NCBI GenBank assembly: GCA_009937505.1
Contig: JAACFJ010000001.1
Location: forward strand, 1 to 43,942
Source of the DNA: Gammaproteobacteria bacterium
GTDB taxonomy: Bacteria; Pseudomonadota; Gammaproteobacteria; Steroidobacterales; Woeseiaceae
Direction: 5' to 3'
DNA: 43,942 nucleotides
Below the pieces are notes generated by a model. It did not search any database. It was not told the DNA's origin and was given only the letters and a program-made list of their open reading frames with translations. Below, piece after piece: positions 26,296-35,406 of the stretch. Position 1 is the first letter of the stretch; each line of letters begins with the position of its first letter. The translations under genes were made by a program, and so were the position numbers.

Positions 26296-27786
26296 TTAGT
26301 CACAGGGTACGGTACGGCCATCTGCCCATGCGCGCAGCGCATTGATGCGTTCATGCATCACGGTCGACAGCGGTTTTGTCTGTTCGATTTCGCGCTGTAT
26401 GTGCGCCGACAGGAGCGGCTGGTTCATCGCATGTGCCGCATAGAGCGCCGACACCACGGCTTGTTCAATCTCCGCTCCGGAAAATCCCTTCATGGCGTCG
26501 GCAAGCGATTCGATGTCGAAATCGCCGATGCGCTGGCCGCGACTGGTCAAATGAATTGCGAGGATCGTCGCGCGGACGCTTGCGTCGGGCAGGTCGACAA
26601 AGAATATTTCGTCGAAGCGACCTTTGCGAACGAGTTCGGGCGGTAATGCCGAGATGTCGTTTGCTGTTGCGACCACGAACACGGATGATTCCCGCTCCGC
26701 CATCCAGGTGAGAAACGATCCGAGTACCCTTTGCGTCGTTCCCGTTTCACCACCGCGGCCGGCGATCCCTTTTTCAATCTCGTCTATCCAGAGTACACAC
26801 GGCGCCATCACGTCGGCAGTCTTGAGAGATTCACGCAGCTTGCGCTCCGTTTCACCGTGATATTTGTCATAGAGCGCGGCGAAGTCCAGCCGCAGCAAAG
26901 GCGCTCCGAATATGCCTGCCGTCGCCTTCGCGGCGAGGCTCTTGCCACACCCCTGAACTCCCGTCAGCAATATGCCCTTCGGCGCATCCAGGTGCGCGGC
27001 ATCGTTCTCGCGCCGAAAAGCGGATTTTCGCTGGCTCAGCCACGTCTTGAGGCGACTGAGGCCCCCGACGTCGCTGAATCGTGCCGTGTCGTACTCGAAC
27101 TGCAGGGTGCCGCCGTGGTTGAGCAACTCGTACTTGGCCTCCATGACGCCCGGCAGGTCGCTGTGTGTAATTGCGCCATCTACCTGAATAGCGTTGCGTG
27201 CGAGCCGTTCCGTATCTGCATAAGTGAGGCCCGCGAGATTGCGGACGAGCAATTCGTAGGCCCTGGGATCGACCTGCACCTGCGTGCCGGAGTTATGGGC
27301 AGAGTACTCCCTTGCAACCGACTCAATGATAGCCTTTCGTTCCGCGTCACCCGGTAGCGCCATGTCGACCCGGGCGCTGAACGACTCGAGTTCCTGCGGA
27401 AGTTCCATCTCGTGGCTGATGAGAATCAGCTGACGCGGTACCTGTGAATATTGAATGCAGATATCCTTGATGAGCCGAACATGCACCGGGTCATCAAGAA
27501 ACGGATGGAAGTCGAGCAGGACGTAGATTCCCGGCTTGGAGACCGCGCGTATGTGCCTGAGCACGTCCGCCGGTGCCGAGTTCGTCAGCTGCGGGGCGAG
27601 GTCGATATCCAGCCGCTGCAAGCCGTCGGTGATGGTCCAGCGAAACAGGGGCAGGTATTCGGCGGTCGACGACTGCATCCCGATCGCCTGCAACATGCGC
27701 AGCACTCTTCTCTCGTCGCGAGTCTCCATCACGATCAGTGGAGTGCGCGAGCGCAAGATGATTTCGAGGTCCTGGCGGCGGTCCAT
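26296..27786 (-). CDS. AAA+ ATPase, Ycf46 family
   Basis: A 496-residue cytoplasmic ATPase. The N-terminal half (1-220) is a degenerate AAA-like domain with no Walker A but with [12 protein letters not shown] in the Walker B place, as in Ycf46. The C-terminal half is a full AAA+ module: Walker A GVQGCGKS (276-283), Walker B VLWIDE (331-336), sensor 1 in [14 protein letters not shown], and arginine fingers in [13 protein letters not shown]. The C-terminal lid has [18 protein letters not shown]. Ycf46 is linked to bicarbonate use in cyanobacteria, but family members in Proteobacteria have no settled role. It follows the gluzincin gene by 20 bases. Confidence 0.92.
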   Translation of the reverse strand: MDRRQDLEIILRSRTPLIVMETRDERRVLRMLQAIGMQSSTAEYLPLFRWTITDGLQRLDIDLAPQLTNSAPADVLRHIRAVSKPGIYVLLDFHPFLDDPVHVRLIKDICIQYSQVPRQLILISHEMELPQELESFSARVDMALPGDAERKAIIESVAREYSAHNSGTQVQVDPRAYELLVRNLAGLTYADTERLARNAIQVDGAITHSDLPGVMEAKYELLNHGGTLQFEYDTARFSDVGGLSRLKTWLSQRKSAFRRENDAAHLDAPKGILLTGVQGCGKSLAAKATAGIFGAPLLRLDFAALYDKYHGETERKLRESLKTADVMAPCVLWIDEIEKGIAGRGGETGTTQRVLGSFLTWMAERESSVFVVATANDISALPPELVRKGRFDEIFFVDLPDASVRATILAIHLTSRGQRIGDFDIESLADAMKGFSGAEIEQAVVSALYAAHAMNQPLLSAHIQREIEQTKPLSTVMHERINALRAWADGRTVPCD

Positions 27787-27806
27787 CCCGATGAACAGGT
27801 CCGAGA

Positions 27807-29129
27807 CTAAGGTTGGGACATCTTACGGCAACCCGGCAACTTGTTGATGTGGAGTGCGTCCGGGTTTTCACCGATGAGATCGCGTACGAACCGATCCAGC
27901 ACGTCGACGTCGACATCGCCTTTCGCCGCCAGGATGGAAGTCATCACATCATCGAGACTCCCGACACCCTCCGTCTTGCGGCGAATTTCGCGATCGAGTT
28001 CCACGAATACGCTTACCGCCCTGGCGGTCATTGCGCCGGAAGAAGGGCCGCCGCATAGCTGTTCCGAGGTAGATGACCAGTCCTTCTGTGCCTTGCGGGC
28101 GCGTTCGAATCGCGTCGGGGAAATGGTTCCGCTGCGGCGCAACAGCTCAAGGCCGTAGTACTCGGCGAGTCCCTCGACAATCCAGTCGTGATCGTGATCC
28201 GTGTCGAAATCGAGGACGACGTGCATGATTTCGTGCAGCAGGGTGCTCGTTCCGTTCTCGCTAAGCAAGGGGCGCTCGGCGTGAATGTATAACGATGCAG
28301 GGGCGGATAAGCCGCCTCGCCACATGGGATCGGCCGCGCTGAAGATCGTTATTCGGGGCGGTAACTCGGGCACGATGCGCGCAAGCTCGGGCAAGGTCCA
28401 ATTCATCAGTGCGAGCATGTCGAGTCGTCGCACACCGTTGCCGACGGGGCCGACAACGGCGACTTCAACCCCGGCAATTTCATCCCGGCGCACCCCGAGA
28501 TTGCCCATCACGATCCAGCCTTTCGGCTGCTTGAATCGTCGCTGGTCGTGACGAACGATGAATACATCATCCTCGTTCGGATATTGAGTTACGACCGACC
28601 AGTCTGGCGGCAGGTCGAATTCGAGGCTTGTTACGCTGCGCGCAGCTTTCACGGTTCGGGTGGCGGCCCCGGGGATGATGTCCTCGGCTCTGAACAGTCC
28701 CCAGCTCTCGCCCAGCCACGCGTCGTAGCCCTTGCCATTGCGCCGGTGAGGTACGCTGACCTGCCAGCGGAGCTTGCCGCCTTGTTGCAGTGGCGACCAG
28801 ATCAGGACGTCGCCGTCCCGTTCGATGCTGCCGTCGCCGGCGAAGTCGTTGAATCGGCTTCCCGGTGCCCTGAAACGCACTTGCCGCAACAGACTCTGTG
28901 ATTGCCGCAGTTCAAGCTCGACGGTAACGCCACCTTGTGAAGGCTCGGGGCTGACGCGGTAGACGATCTCGTAGACAGGCGGTGTATCGTCGTCCGGAGT
29001 CTCCGAACTCGGTCCGCCGCAGGCCATGACCGGTGCGACCAGCAGGAAAAACACGAGCCGGCGCAGCAGCGCAACGGGCAGGATTCCCGCACACTTGCGG
29101 CGATCATGGCAGCCTGAGAAACAGTTCAT
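27807..29129 (-). CDS. Gluzincin-type metalloprotease-like lipoprotein
   Basis: A 440-residue protein from the ATG at 29129; the frame is open upstream to 29210. The N-terminus has a hydrophobic segment ending LLVAPVMAC, a plausible lipobox. The middle is beta-rich. The C-terminal half contains LLHEIMHVVLDF, the zinc-binding HExxH motif, and 22 residues on EGLAEYYGLELL with the third ligand glutamate, as in M1/M61-like gluzincins. A serine-rich stretch with two cysteines follows. The protein probably works at the outer face of the inner membrane or on the outer membrane. It heads the block with the Ycf46-type ATPase and FHA protein. Confidence 0.82.
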   Translation of the reverse strand: MNCFSGCHDRRKCAGILPVALLRRLVFFLLVAPVMACGGPSSETPDDDTPPVYEIVYRVSPEPSQGGVTVELELRQSQSLLRQVRFRAPGSRFNDFAGDGSIERDGDVLIWSPLQQGGKLRWQVSVPHRRNGKGYDAWLGESWGLFRAEDIIPGAATRTVKAARSVTSLEFDLPPDWSVVTQYPNEDDVFIVRHDQRRFKQPKGWIVMGNLGVRRDEIAGVEVAVVGPVGNGVRRLDMLALMNWTLPELARIVPELPPRITIFSAADPMWRGGLSAPASLYIHAERPLLSENGTSTLLHEIMHVVLDFDTDHDHDWIVEGLAEYYGLELLRRSGTISPTRFERARKAQKDWSSTSEQLCGGPSSGAMTARAVSVFVELDREIRRKTEGVGSLDDVMTSILAAKGDVDVDVLDRFVRDLIGENPDALHINKLPGCRKMSQP

Positions 29130-29186
29130 ACGATTACGGGGCTCCCCGGCGTATCCTTGGTCATGTCGCCGCATCGAGTCGTGACT

Positions 29187-29690
29187 ATGATAGCCCACCC
29201 GGATCTTCACATTCGCCGTACCGCATTTGCGGTCATAGGCGCGCTGTGCCTGGCTGGCTGCGCAGGACCGACATTGGTGGAGTCGCAGCCGGGCGAAGTA
29301 TCAGCTGCAAAACGGATCTCTGCAACCGTTGGCGAGCGGGCTGCGGCGATTGCTTTACAGCAGGTCGGCTCGGCATATCGTTACGGTGGCACGTCTCCCG
29401 CTGGCTTCGACTGCAGCGGACTCGTCCAGTACTCTTATCGGGCGGCCGGCAAGACGGTGCCGAGAACGACCGGCCAGCTATGGAACGTGGCTGGTGAAGT
29501 TGCGTATGACGATCTGCAGGCTGGTGACCTGTTGTTCTTCCGTTTCGACGGCAAGATGTCGCACGTCGGCATCTACGTAGGCAACGAGCAGTTCGTACAT
29601 GCTCCGTCGGCCGGCGGGTCGGTATCGGTGGAATCAATGAATGCGGAGCACTATCGACGGGGGATTATACGTGCGGGCCGATTGCGGTAG
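29187..29690 (+). CDS. NlpC/P60 peptidoglycan hydrolase, lipoprotein
   Basis: A 167-residue cell-wall endopeptidase. The start at 29187 gives HIRRTAFAVIGALCLAGC, a lipoprotein signal; ATG 29163 upstream is the alternative. The catalytic domain has QVGSAYRYGGTSPAGFDCSGLVQY with the nucleophile Cys, MSHVGIYVGNEQFVHAPSAGG with the catalytic His and the third polar residue, and the RTTGQLWN loop. It resembles Spr/MepS and NlpC in size. It cuts D-gamma-glutamyl-diaminopimelate bonds or crosslinks in the periplasm. It is divergent from the gluzincin lipoprotein gene. Confidence 0.93.
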   Translation: MIAHPDLHIRRTAFAVIGALCLAGCAGPTLVESQPGEVSAAKRISATVGERAAAIALQQVGSAYRYGGTSPAGFDCSGLVQYSYRAAGKTVPRTTGQLWNVAGEVAYDDLQAGDLLFFRFDGKMSHVGIYVGNEQFVHAPSAGGSVSVESMNAEHYRRGIIRAGRLR

Positions 29691-29714
29691 TGCCGTGCAT
29701 GTCGCCTGGCGTTA

Positions 29715-30395
29715 TCAGACCTCGGGCTCGTCGACGATAAAGTTCCGCAGCTGCTCGGCGAGACCCTTACAAGCGGCTGCCCTTGCCCGCGCGATCAGTG
29801 GGATCGGTATCACCAGTGCGGGCAGGAATGAAGTACCGCTTACGTCGGCCGTGACCGAGCCTGCCGATTGGAGGCCATTGAGGTCCCAGACCGCGGCATT
29901 GTAGTCCGCATCGTTCTGCCACCAGGCAAAGCCGAAGCAGCCGCCGCCGCCAGGGCCCGCCGCGCAGGAAAGGCTGCCGCCGCCGGCGACCCGGTCGGTG
30001 TCGCCGTCGAGCCAGACGATGTAACGCACGTTCTGCTCCGCGATGCGCTCCGCGACCCCGGGACGCTCCATCAGCTTCGGCAGACCCTTGGTTTCGGCCG
30101 GTGCCGTCCGCGGTTCGAACCACGGGAACAGGGAATCTACGAATTGCTTGTGAGGAATGACCCGCAGGCCATTGGAGCCGCGCGAAAGTGCGTCTTCGAT
30201 GCAGCTGATGTACTTGCCCTCGGTTTCATTGCCGAGGTGATAACTCTTGGCGAGTATCACGATGGATTCACCGCTCTCGATGCCGGTTATACCCTCACGC
30301 GCATCCTCGATGCGCGACGTAATGCAGCCGCTAAGTGCGAGCGCCGCAAAACCGGCGGTCAATATCTTGCCGGAGCGAATAGTGGCCTCAGTCAT
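29715..30395 (-). CDS. Lipoprotein of unknown function
   Basis: A 226-residue protein starting at ATG 30395, with GGAGG in the end of the upstream gene; the two overlap by 8 bases. The signal ILTAGFAALALSGC ends in a good lipobox. The mature part has SIVILAKSYHLGNETEGKY, a conserved-looking CIEDAL, and a glycine-rich loop with two cysteines (LSCAAGPGGGGCFGFAWW) that looks like a metal or disulfide site but is not a known motif. A hydrophobic stretch ALVIPIPLIARARAAAC follows near the C-terminus. It is co-transcribed with the lipoprotein gene upstream. I do not recognise it. Confidence 0.75.
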   Translation of the reverse strand: MTEATIRSGKILTAGFAALALSGCITSRIEDAREGITGIESGESIVILAKSYHLGNETEGKYISCIEDALSRGSNGLRVIPHKQFVDSLFPWFEPRTAPAETKGLPKLMERPGVAERIAEQNVRYIVWLDGDTDRVAGGGSLSCAAGPGGGGCFGFAWWQNDADYNAAVWDLNGLQSAGSVTADVSGTSFLPALVIPIPLIARARAAACKGLAEQLRNFIVDEPEV

Positions 30396-31200
30396 TACTG
30401 CTTCCCTCCGGGAAATTCTCCCGTGACGCGTCTTCATCCGGGTCCATCGATAGTACCGCTGGCCCTGCCACAGGTCCGGGAGGTGGCAAAGTCACTTGGC
30501 GGCGTTTGGGCAGCCGGGCAATCTTCTCCTGAGCTACCTCGTCCTCCTGCGCCGTGGCACTCGCTACTCCCGCCTTCGCGCCGGAAGCCAGGGTTGCGGC
30601 GGGACGATCTTTCAGTGTCGAAATCGCCGTTGACTTGTCCAGGTTCATGATCATGAGCGCGGCCGCATCTCGCATCGCGAGTATTGCTGCACGTTTCAAC
30701 GGTTCGTCGCCGGTGAGTCCGAACTCCTCGCTTTTGCCGTAAGCGCTGAGCGGCCAATTGGCGTACATGTCGCCGGCATTGTCGTAGATCTTGAGCCTGT
30801 AGCGTATCCAGACGGCGTAGGATTCCGTCCTGCTCTGGCTGGGAACTGAAAACTCGAAGGCGTCGATGCTCGGCTCGATGAGTGCGTCTATCGACAGGGC
30901 GCTGGGATCGTCGTCGGGGCCAATAATCGTCACATCGTCGAACATGAACTCGAAAAGCTGGGAGAACAGTGCGGCATTCGACCGCCCGAGATCGATGCGC
31001 CATTTTTCGCGCCCAAGGACCTCGTCCTCGTGCACGTAATGCTCGAATTCTGCGGGAATTCGGACCGCGACCGACAACGGCATCGGGTTGATCAAAGGAG
31101 CGGGAATGGTGACCGGGTCCAGCGTAACGTTTGAGCCGCAGCCGGCCATGAACACCGCTAGCAGTGCTCCGCCGATGAGGCTGCGCGAATTCGCTCTCAA
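30388..31200 (-). CDS. Lipoprotein of unknown function
   Basis: A 270-residue protein that begins at a TTG (31200), the only plausible start, with GGGA about 10 bases upstream. The N-terminus MRANSRSLIGGALLAVFMAGC is a lipoprotein signal. The mature region starts TLDPVTIPAPLINPMPLSV and is beta-rich, with AALIEPSIDAFEFSVP-like and YAVWIRYRLKIYDNAG segments; the last 60 residues are low complexity and rich in Pro, Lys and Ala. It is followed by a second lipoprotein overlapping it by 8 bases. The pair probably acts together at the outer membrane. Confidence 0.78.
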   Translation of the reverse strand: MRANSRSLIGGALLAVFMAGCGSNVTLDPVTIPAPLINPMPLSVAVRIPAEFEHYVHEDEVLGREKWRIDLGRSNAALFSQLFEFMFDDVTIIGPDDDPSALSIDALIEPSIDAFEFSVPSQSRTESYAVWIRYRLKIYDNAGDMYANWPLSAYGKSEEFGLTGDEPLKRAAILAMRDAAALMIMNLDKSTAISTLKDRPAATLASGAKAGVASATAQEDEVAQEKIARLPKRRQVTLPPPGPVAGPAVLSMDPDEDASRENFPEGSSND

Positions 31201-31409
31201 GTCAAAATATCCCGCTGTGGTTCAGGCCCACGATCACTCTATCAGAGTCACTCCAAAGCCCAGAGTTCCGTTAATTGCCGCCAGTTACAGACCGATTCTA
31301 CTGTAGTGCGATGCGGGCGTGTGCGCAACACGGCGCGGGCTTCACGATGGTTGCATTCACAGGTATAACGGAATTGCACGGACCAATTACGAAACCGGTA
31401 TGCCGAATC

Positions 31410-32162
31410 ATGGCGAGACCTAAAATTCTTGTTTTTCAGCATGTTCCCTACGAGCCGCTCGGTACCCTCGACCCGCTGCTGAAGGAGGCGGGGTTTCGTA
31501 TTCGTTATGTCAACTTCGGACGGGACCCTCACCAGCGGCCGTCGCCGGACAAGTACGAGGCACTCATCGTGCTCGGCGGCCCGATGAACGCCCACCAGAT
31601 CGATACCCATCCCAACCTGTCGACCGAAGTCGAGGTCATCCGGGAAGCGGTGGACGCCGGCATGTCGGTGCTGGGAATTTGTCTCGGCGCGCAGCTGCTC
31701 GCAAAGGCGCTCGGCGGACGGGTAGCGCAAAACGAGGAGCGCGAAATCGGCTGGTGCGACGTCGAACTAACCGAAGCAGGGCGCACGGATCCGGTAATTT
31801 CGAGCTTCGCGAGCACGCAAATGGTCTTTCAATGGCATGAAGACGGCATCAGCCTGCCTGCGGGCGCGGACAACCTCGCCAGGTCGCCGGCCAGCCACGT
31901 GCAGGCGTTCCGTTACGGAGACCATGCCTACGGCTTCCAGTTTCATCTCGAAGTGAATGCTTCACTCGTCGAACGGTGGCTGACCGTACCCGCCAACCAG
32001 CCGATGCTGGCAGCCGAGGCCGGCCGGGTGGATCCGGAGACAATCCGTCAGCAGACCAAAGAACGGATTGGCGCGTTACAGAAATTGAGCCGGCAAACGT
32101 TTTCGCGCTGGATCGATCGCTTCGACATCGCACCTCGGCGGCGCACGCTGCCGTCGCGCTGA
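31410..32162 (+). CDS. Class I glutamine amidotransferase (GMP synthase-like)
   Basis: A 250-residue stand-alone GATase1 domain. The catalytic cysteine is in VLGICLGAQLLAKALGG and the catalytic histidine-glutamate pair in YGFQFHLEV. The start at 31410 (MARPKILVFQHVPYEPLG) is set by the match of VFQHV.YEPLG to the family's beginning; the frame is open 45 codons upstream. No synthetase domain is fused and none is next door. Such proteins may release ammonia for unknown partners, or cleave gamma-glutamyl compounds. It converges with the SrkA gene. Confidence 0.92.
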   Translation: MARPKILVFQHVPYEPLGTLDPLLKEAGFRIRYVNFGRDPHQRPSPDKYEALIVLGGPMNAHQIDTHPNLSTEVEVIREAVDAGMSVLGICLGAQLLAKALGGRVAQNEEREIGWCDVELTEAGRTDPVISSFASTQMVFQWHEDGISLPAGADNLARSPASHVQAFRYGDHAYGFQFHLEVNASLVERWLTVPANQPMLAAEAGRVDPETIRQQTKERIGALQKLSRQTFSRWIDRFDIAPRRRTLPSR

Positions 32163-32166
32163 CGCG

Positions 32167-33165
32167 TCAGTGCGGTCGCCATTCGAGCGGCTGCTCCTGC
32201 ATCAGTGACAGCTGTTCCCGCAGCGCGAGAATATGGTCTTCCCAGTAGCGTTGCGAATCGAACCACGGGAAAGCCTGTTTGAATGCGGGATCTTCCCAGC
32301 GCCGTGCGAGCCAGGCGGCGTAATGCATGATGCGAAGGCTCCGCAGCGCCTCGACGAGGTGCAGTTCGCGCGCGTCGAAATCGCGAAACCGCGTGTAACC
32401 ATCGAGGAGGGCGTTCAGCTGCGGCATTTGCTCTGCACGATCTCCCGACAGGAACATCCAAAGGTCCTGCACGGCCGGACCGCTGCGGGTGTCGTCGAAG
32501 TCGACTATGTGCAACTGTTCGCGTGCAACCAGCACGTTACCCGGGTGAAAGTCGCCGTGAATCCGGATCTGCGCTACGTCACCTGCTCGTTCGAATAACG
32601 CCTCGACGCCGTCGATCACGTTGTTCGCGACGCTTTCATAGGCAGGTACGAGCTCGAAAGGGATGAAGTCGTGTTCGAGCAGGAAATCCATGGACTCGAT
32701 CGCGTAGCTGTCGATGTCGATTCCAGGGCGATGCCGGAAAGTTGCGGTCGCGCCGAGGAGATGTATCCGGGCGACAAAACGGCCCAGTTGTTCGAGCAAT
32801 TCGAAATTGTCGAGGTCGGGTGCCCTTCCGCCACGGCACGGATACACGGCTACGCGAAAGTCCCCCACCTTGTGCAGCGTCGTGCCGGCGATATTCATGG
32901 GCGCAATGACCGGGATCTCCTGTTGCGCCAGCTCCGTCGCAAATTCGTGTTCTTCGAGTATCGCCGCGTCGGACCAGCGGTTCGGGCGATAGAACTTCGC
33001 GACGATGGCGTCATCATCGTCGATGCCCACCTGGTACACGCGATTCTCGTAGCTGTTGAGTGCGAGCAAGCGTCCGTTACAGCGGAAGCCGAGATCCTCG
33101 AGGGCTTCGAGGAAATCCTGCGGCTGCAAATCGGCGTAGGCGAGGGAGGCAGTATTGCGGTGCAT
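32167..33165 (-). CDS. srkA: Stress response kinase A (SrkA/YihE)
   Basis: A 332-residue aminoglycoside-phosphotransferase-fold serine/threonine kinase. The N-lobe has NSYENRVYQVGIDDDDAIVAKFYRP with the ATP-binding lysine. The catalytic loop is IHGDFHPGNVLV and the metal-binding aspartate is in HIVDFDD. Length and sequence fit SrkA, which counters envelope stress-induced death in E. coli. It is divergent from the DUF1684 gene with 82 bases between starts. Confidence 0.94.
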   Translation of the reverse strand: MHRNTASLAYADLQPQDFLEALEDLGFRCNGRLLALNSYENRVYQVGIDDDDAIVAKFYRPNRWSDAAILEEHEFATELAQQEIPVIAPMNIAGTTLHKVGDFRVAVYPCRGGRAPDLDNFELLEQLGRFVARIHLLGATATFRHRPGIDIDSYAIESMDFLLEHDFIPFELVPAYESVANNVIDGVEALFERAGDVAQIRIHGDFHPGNVLVAREQLHIVDFDDTRSGPAVQDLWMFLSGDRAEQMPQLNALLDGYTRFRDFDARELHLVEALRSLRIMHYAAWLARRWEDPAFKQAFPWFDSQRYWEDHILALREQLSLMQEQPLEWRPH

Positions 33166-33247
33166 TTGCCGGATGATACGCTACGCGGCATTCGATCGAG
33201 GGGCTAGATGCGAGGGAGCTTGCGTGCAAGACAGGGAAAACGATGCA

Positions 33248-34177
33248 ATGAATACGCAGCGGCGTCTTTGCGCGGTGCTCTTGGTGCTGGTGCTGAATGC
33301 CGCCTGTTCGTCGTCTGCCGACGATTTCGATACTGCGCTCCATGAAGCAGAGGTTCTCGCGTGGCGGGAGAGCCGTCGAGCGTCGCTCATGGCGCCGACC
33401 GGCTTCCTTAACCTGGCCGGACTTTTCTGGCTCGAAAAGGAAAGTTCGACATTTGGTTCGTCACCTGACAACGATCTCGTCTTCCCGCCGGCTGCGGACG
33501 CCCACGCCGGTGACTTTCACCTGACCCGCGAAGGGGTGGTGATGGTGCCGCGAACGGGCGTTGCCGTGTATTCGGAAGACGAGGCGGTGACTGAAATGCT
33601 GATTGCGGACGATACGACGGACAATCCCGTAATGATCACGCACGCGTCCCTGGCGTGGACGGTCATCAAGCGCGATGGCCGCTACGCGGTGCGGCTCAGG
33701 GATTTCGAGCATCCCGCACTGGCGTCGTTTCCGGACCTGACGTACTTCCCGATCGATCCTTCGTGGAAGCTCGAGGCGACGCTGGAGCGTTACGAGCAAC
33801 CGCAGCGGGTCTCGGTGAGTACGGTAATTGAGGGGCTCGGCTGGAATCCGGACTCGCCCGGTGTGGCCGTGTTCGAAAAAGACGGCGACACGCACAGGCT
33901 CGAGGCTTACTCATCCGGCGAACGTCTGTTCTTCGTGTTCGGCGATCGTACCAACGGCAGGGAAACCTATCCGGCCGGCCGCTTCCTGTATGCGGCTATG
34001 CCGGGCGAAGACGGGCGTCTCGTGCTCGATTTCAACCGCGCTTACAGCCCACCCTGTGCATTCAACGACTTTTCCACCTGCCCGGTGGCATCACCGCGCA
34101 ATCGCTTGCCGATACGGATTCGGGCAGGCGAGTTGTTCGATCGCGATGCCTACGTGGGGACGGTAGTCGGCAACTAG
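33248..34177 (+). CDS. DUF1684 lipoprotein
   Basis: A 309-residue protein. ATG 33248 gives MNTQRRLCAVLLVLVLNAACSSS, a lipoprotein signal. The mature part has the DUF1684 pattern: WRESRRASLMAPTGFLNLAGLFWL near the beginning, then FFVFGDRTNGRETYPAGRFL, and the C-terminal signature FNRAYSPPCAFNDFSTCP with two cysteines. The function of the family is unknown. The frame is open 31 codons upstream, but no signal peptide is visible with that start. Its stop overlaps that of the converging reductase-like gene in CTAG. Confidence 0.88.
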   Translation: MNTQRRLCAVLLVLVLNAACSSSADDFDTALHEAEVLAWRESRRASLMAPTGFLNLAGLFWLEKESSTFGSSPDNDLVFPPAADAHAGDFHLTREGVVMVPRTGVAVYSEDEAVTEMLIADDTTDNPVMITHASLAWTVIKRDGRYAVRLRDFEHPALASFPDLTYFPIDPSWKLEATLERYEQPQRVSVSTVIEGLGWNPDSPGVAVFEKDGDTHRLEAYSSGERLFFVFGDRTNGRETYPAGRFLYAAMPGEDGRLVLDFNRAYSPPCAFNDFSTCPVASPRNRLPIRIRAGELFDRDAYVGTVVGN

Positions 34178-35406
34178 TCCCGAATCTCGAAGCTGAGCCC
34201 CGCGTTCGCGCGCAAGCGTTGCAGCAGTGGGGCGGCCATGGCCGCCGCCGGCGTAAGTACGCCGCCTTCGGAATCGAGATCGTCGAGCGCGAGACAAACG
34301 GCGCTTTCCGCCAGCATCTTGCTCGTCGAGCCGTAGCCCGGGTCGCGATCGCCAGTGATCCTGCTGCGGATCTGGCGTCCATCGGCGAGTCGACCGATTT
34401 GTTCGAGATTGAAGAATCCTTTATCTCGCGCTGTTGCGTCCGGGCCGGTGCCGGGTTTGGGGAGTACGAAACGCTCGAGCAGTCCGCGACTCCAGCCGTA
34501 AGAAGCTGCCCCGACAAGGCCCCCCAGGCCCGCCGTTATCATGGCCGAGCGGCTCCAGCCGCCGACGCCGGAGCCCGTTCGTATCGCTTCGTGGTAGCGG
34601 AACGACTCGCCCCAGGGATAGCCGAGAAGGGCGTGGCTGCGCCTGACTACCCGGGTGTTTACGGTGGCCATGATGAACGGTGCGGTCCAGCTTCCTGCAT
34701 CGCTGTCGAAACGTATGCCGCGCTGGTCGCCGCGGTCCGGTCCGCGCAGTTCACCCTCAGGGTTCAGGCTGTAAGGGCGAGCGAGGACACGAGCCACTTC
34801 CTTGTCTGCGCGCGCTTCGCGCATGACGTTCATAATGCTGGCCGCCGTGCCGCCACTCGCACCACCTTTCATGGCTTTGACGAGCAGGACGATCGATTCG
34901 CAATAGGCGCCATAGCGTTGCTGTGATTCCTGTTGCAGGAACCAGGCACCGATGTCCATCGGGATCGAATCGAAGCCGCAGCAATGCACGATACGGGCGC
35001 CGCTCTGCCGGGCCGTCCCGTCATGCGCGTCGATCATGCGCCGGATCCACTGCACCTCACCTGCGAGGTCGCAATAGTGGGTGCCGCTTTCCGCGCAGGC
35101 CGCCACGAGCTCGCTCCCGAAACGCGCGTAGGGCCCTACCGTGGTCAGCACAACGCGGGTGCGCTTTGCGAGTCCACGCATCGACTCCGCGTCCATCGTG
35201 TCGGCGACGATCACCGGCAGCGCTGCCGCCGCGGAACCCAGCGACCCGCGCAGGGCAGCCAGCTTGTTTTCATTGCGTGCGGCTGCCGCCCAGCGCAGTT
35301 CCTTGCCCACGCCGTAGCGGTCGCACAGGTACTCGGCGACCAGCGCACCCGTGAAACCGGTCGCGCCGACGACGACGATGTCGAATTCCCGCGAGTTGCC
35401 GTTCAT
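34174..35406 (-). CDS. Saccharopine dehydrogenase-like trans-acting enoyl reductase
   Basis: A 410-residue protein with an N-terminal Rossmann domain: IVVVGATGFTGALVAEYL is the dinucleotide-binding motif, and VVLTTVGPYARFGSELVAACAESGTHYCDLAGE is typical of saccharopine dehydrogenase-like and trans-acting enoyl reductase (Rv2449c-like) proteins. The later CCGFDSIPMDIGAWFLQ is also characteristic. The cofactor should be NADP(H). The substrate is unknown. It overlaps the GNAT gene by four bases (ATGA) and so shares its message. Confidence 0.9.
   Translation of the reverse strand: MNGNSREFDIVVVGATGFTGALVAEYLCDRYGVGKELRWAAAARNENKLAALRGSLGSAAAALPVIVADTMDAESMRGLAKRTRVVLTTVGPYARFGSELVAACAESGTHYCDLAGEVQWIRRMIDAHDGTARQSGARIVHCCGFDSIPMDIGAWFLQQESQQRYGAYCESIVLLVKAMKGGASGGTAASIMNVMREARADKEVARVLARPYSLNPEGELRGPDRGDQRGIRFDSDAGSWTAPFIMATVNTRVVRRSHALLGYPWGESFRYHEAIRTGSGVGGWSRSAMITAGLGGLVGAASYGWSRGLLERFVLPKPGTGPDATARDKGFFNLEQIGRLADGRQIRSRITGDRDPGYGSTSKMLAESAVCLALDDLDSEGGVLTPAAAMAAPLLQRLRANAGLSFEIRD

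Noticed and set aside
29868-30650. A 260-codon plus-strand open frame
   Set aside because: It is antisense to the two lipoprotein genes, which have good signal peptides and ribosome binding sites.
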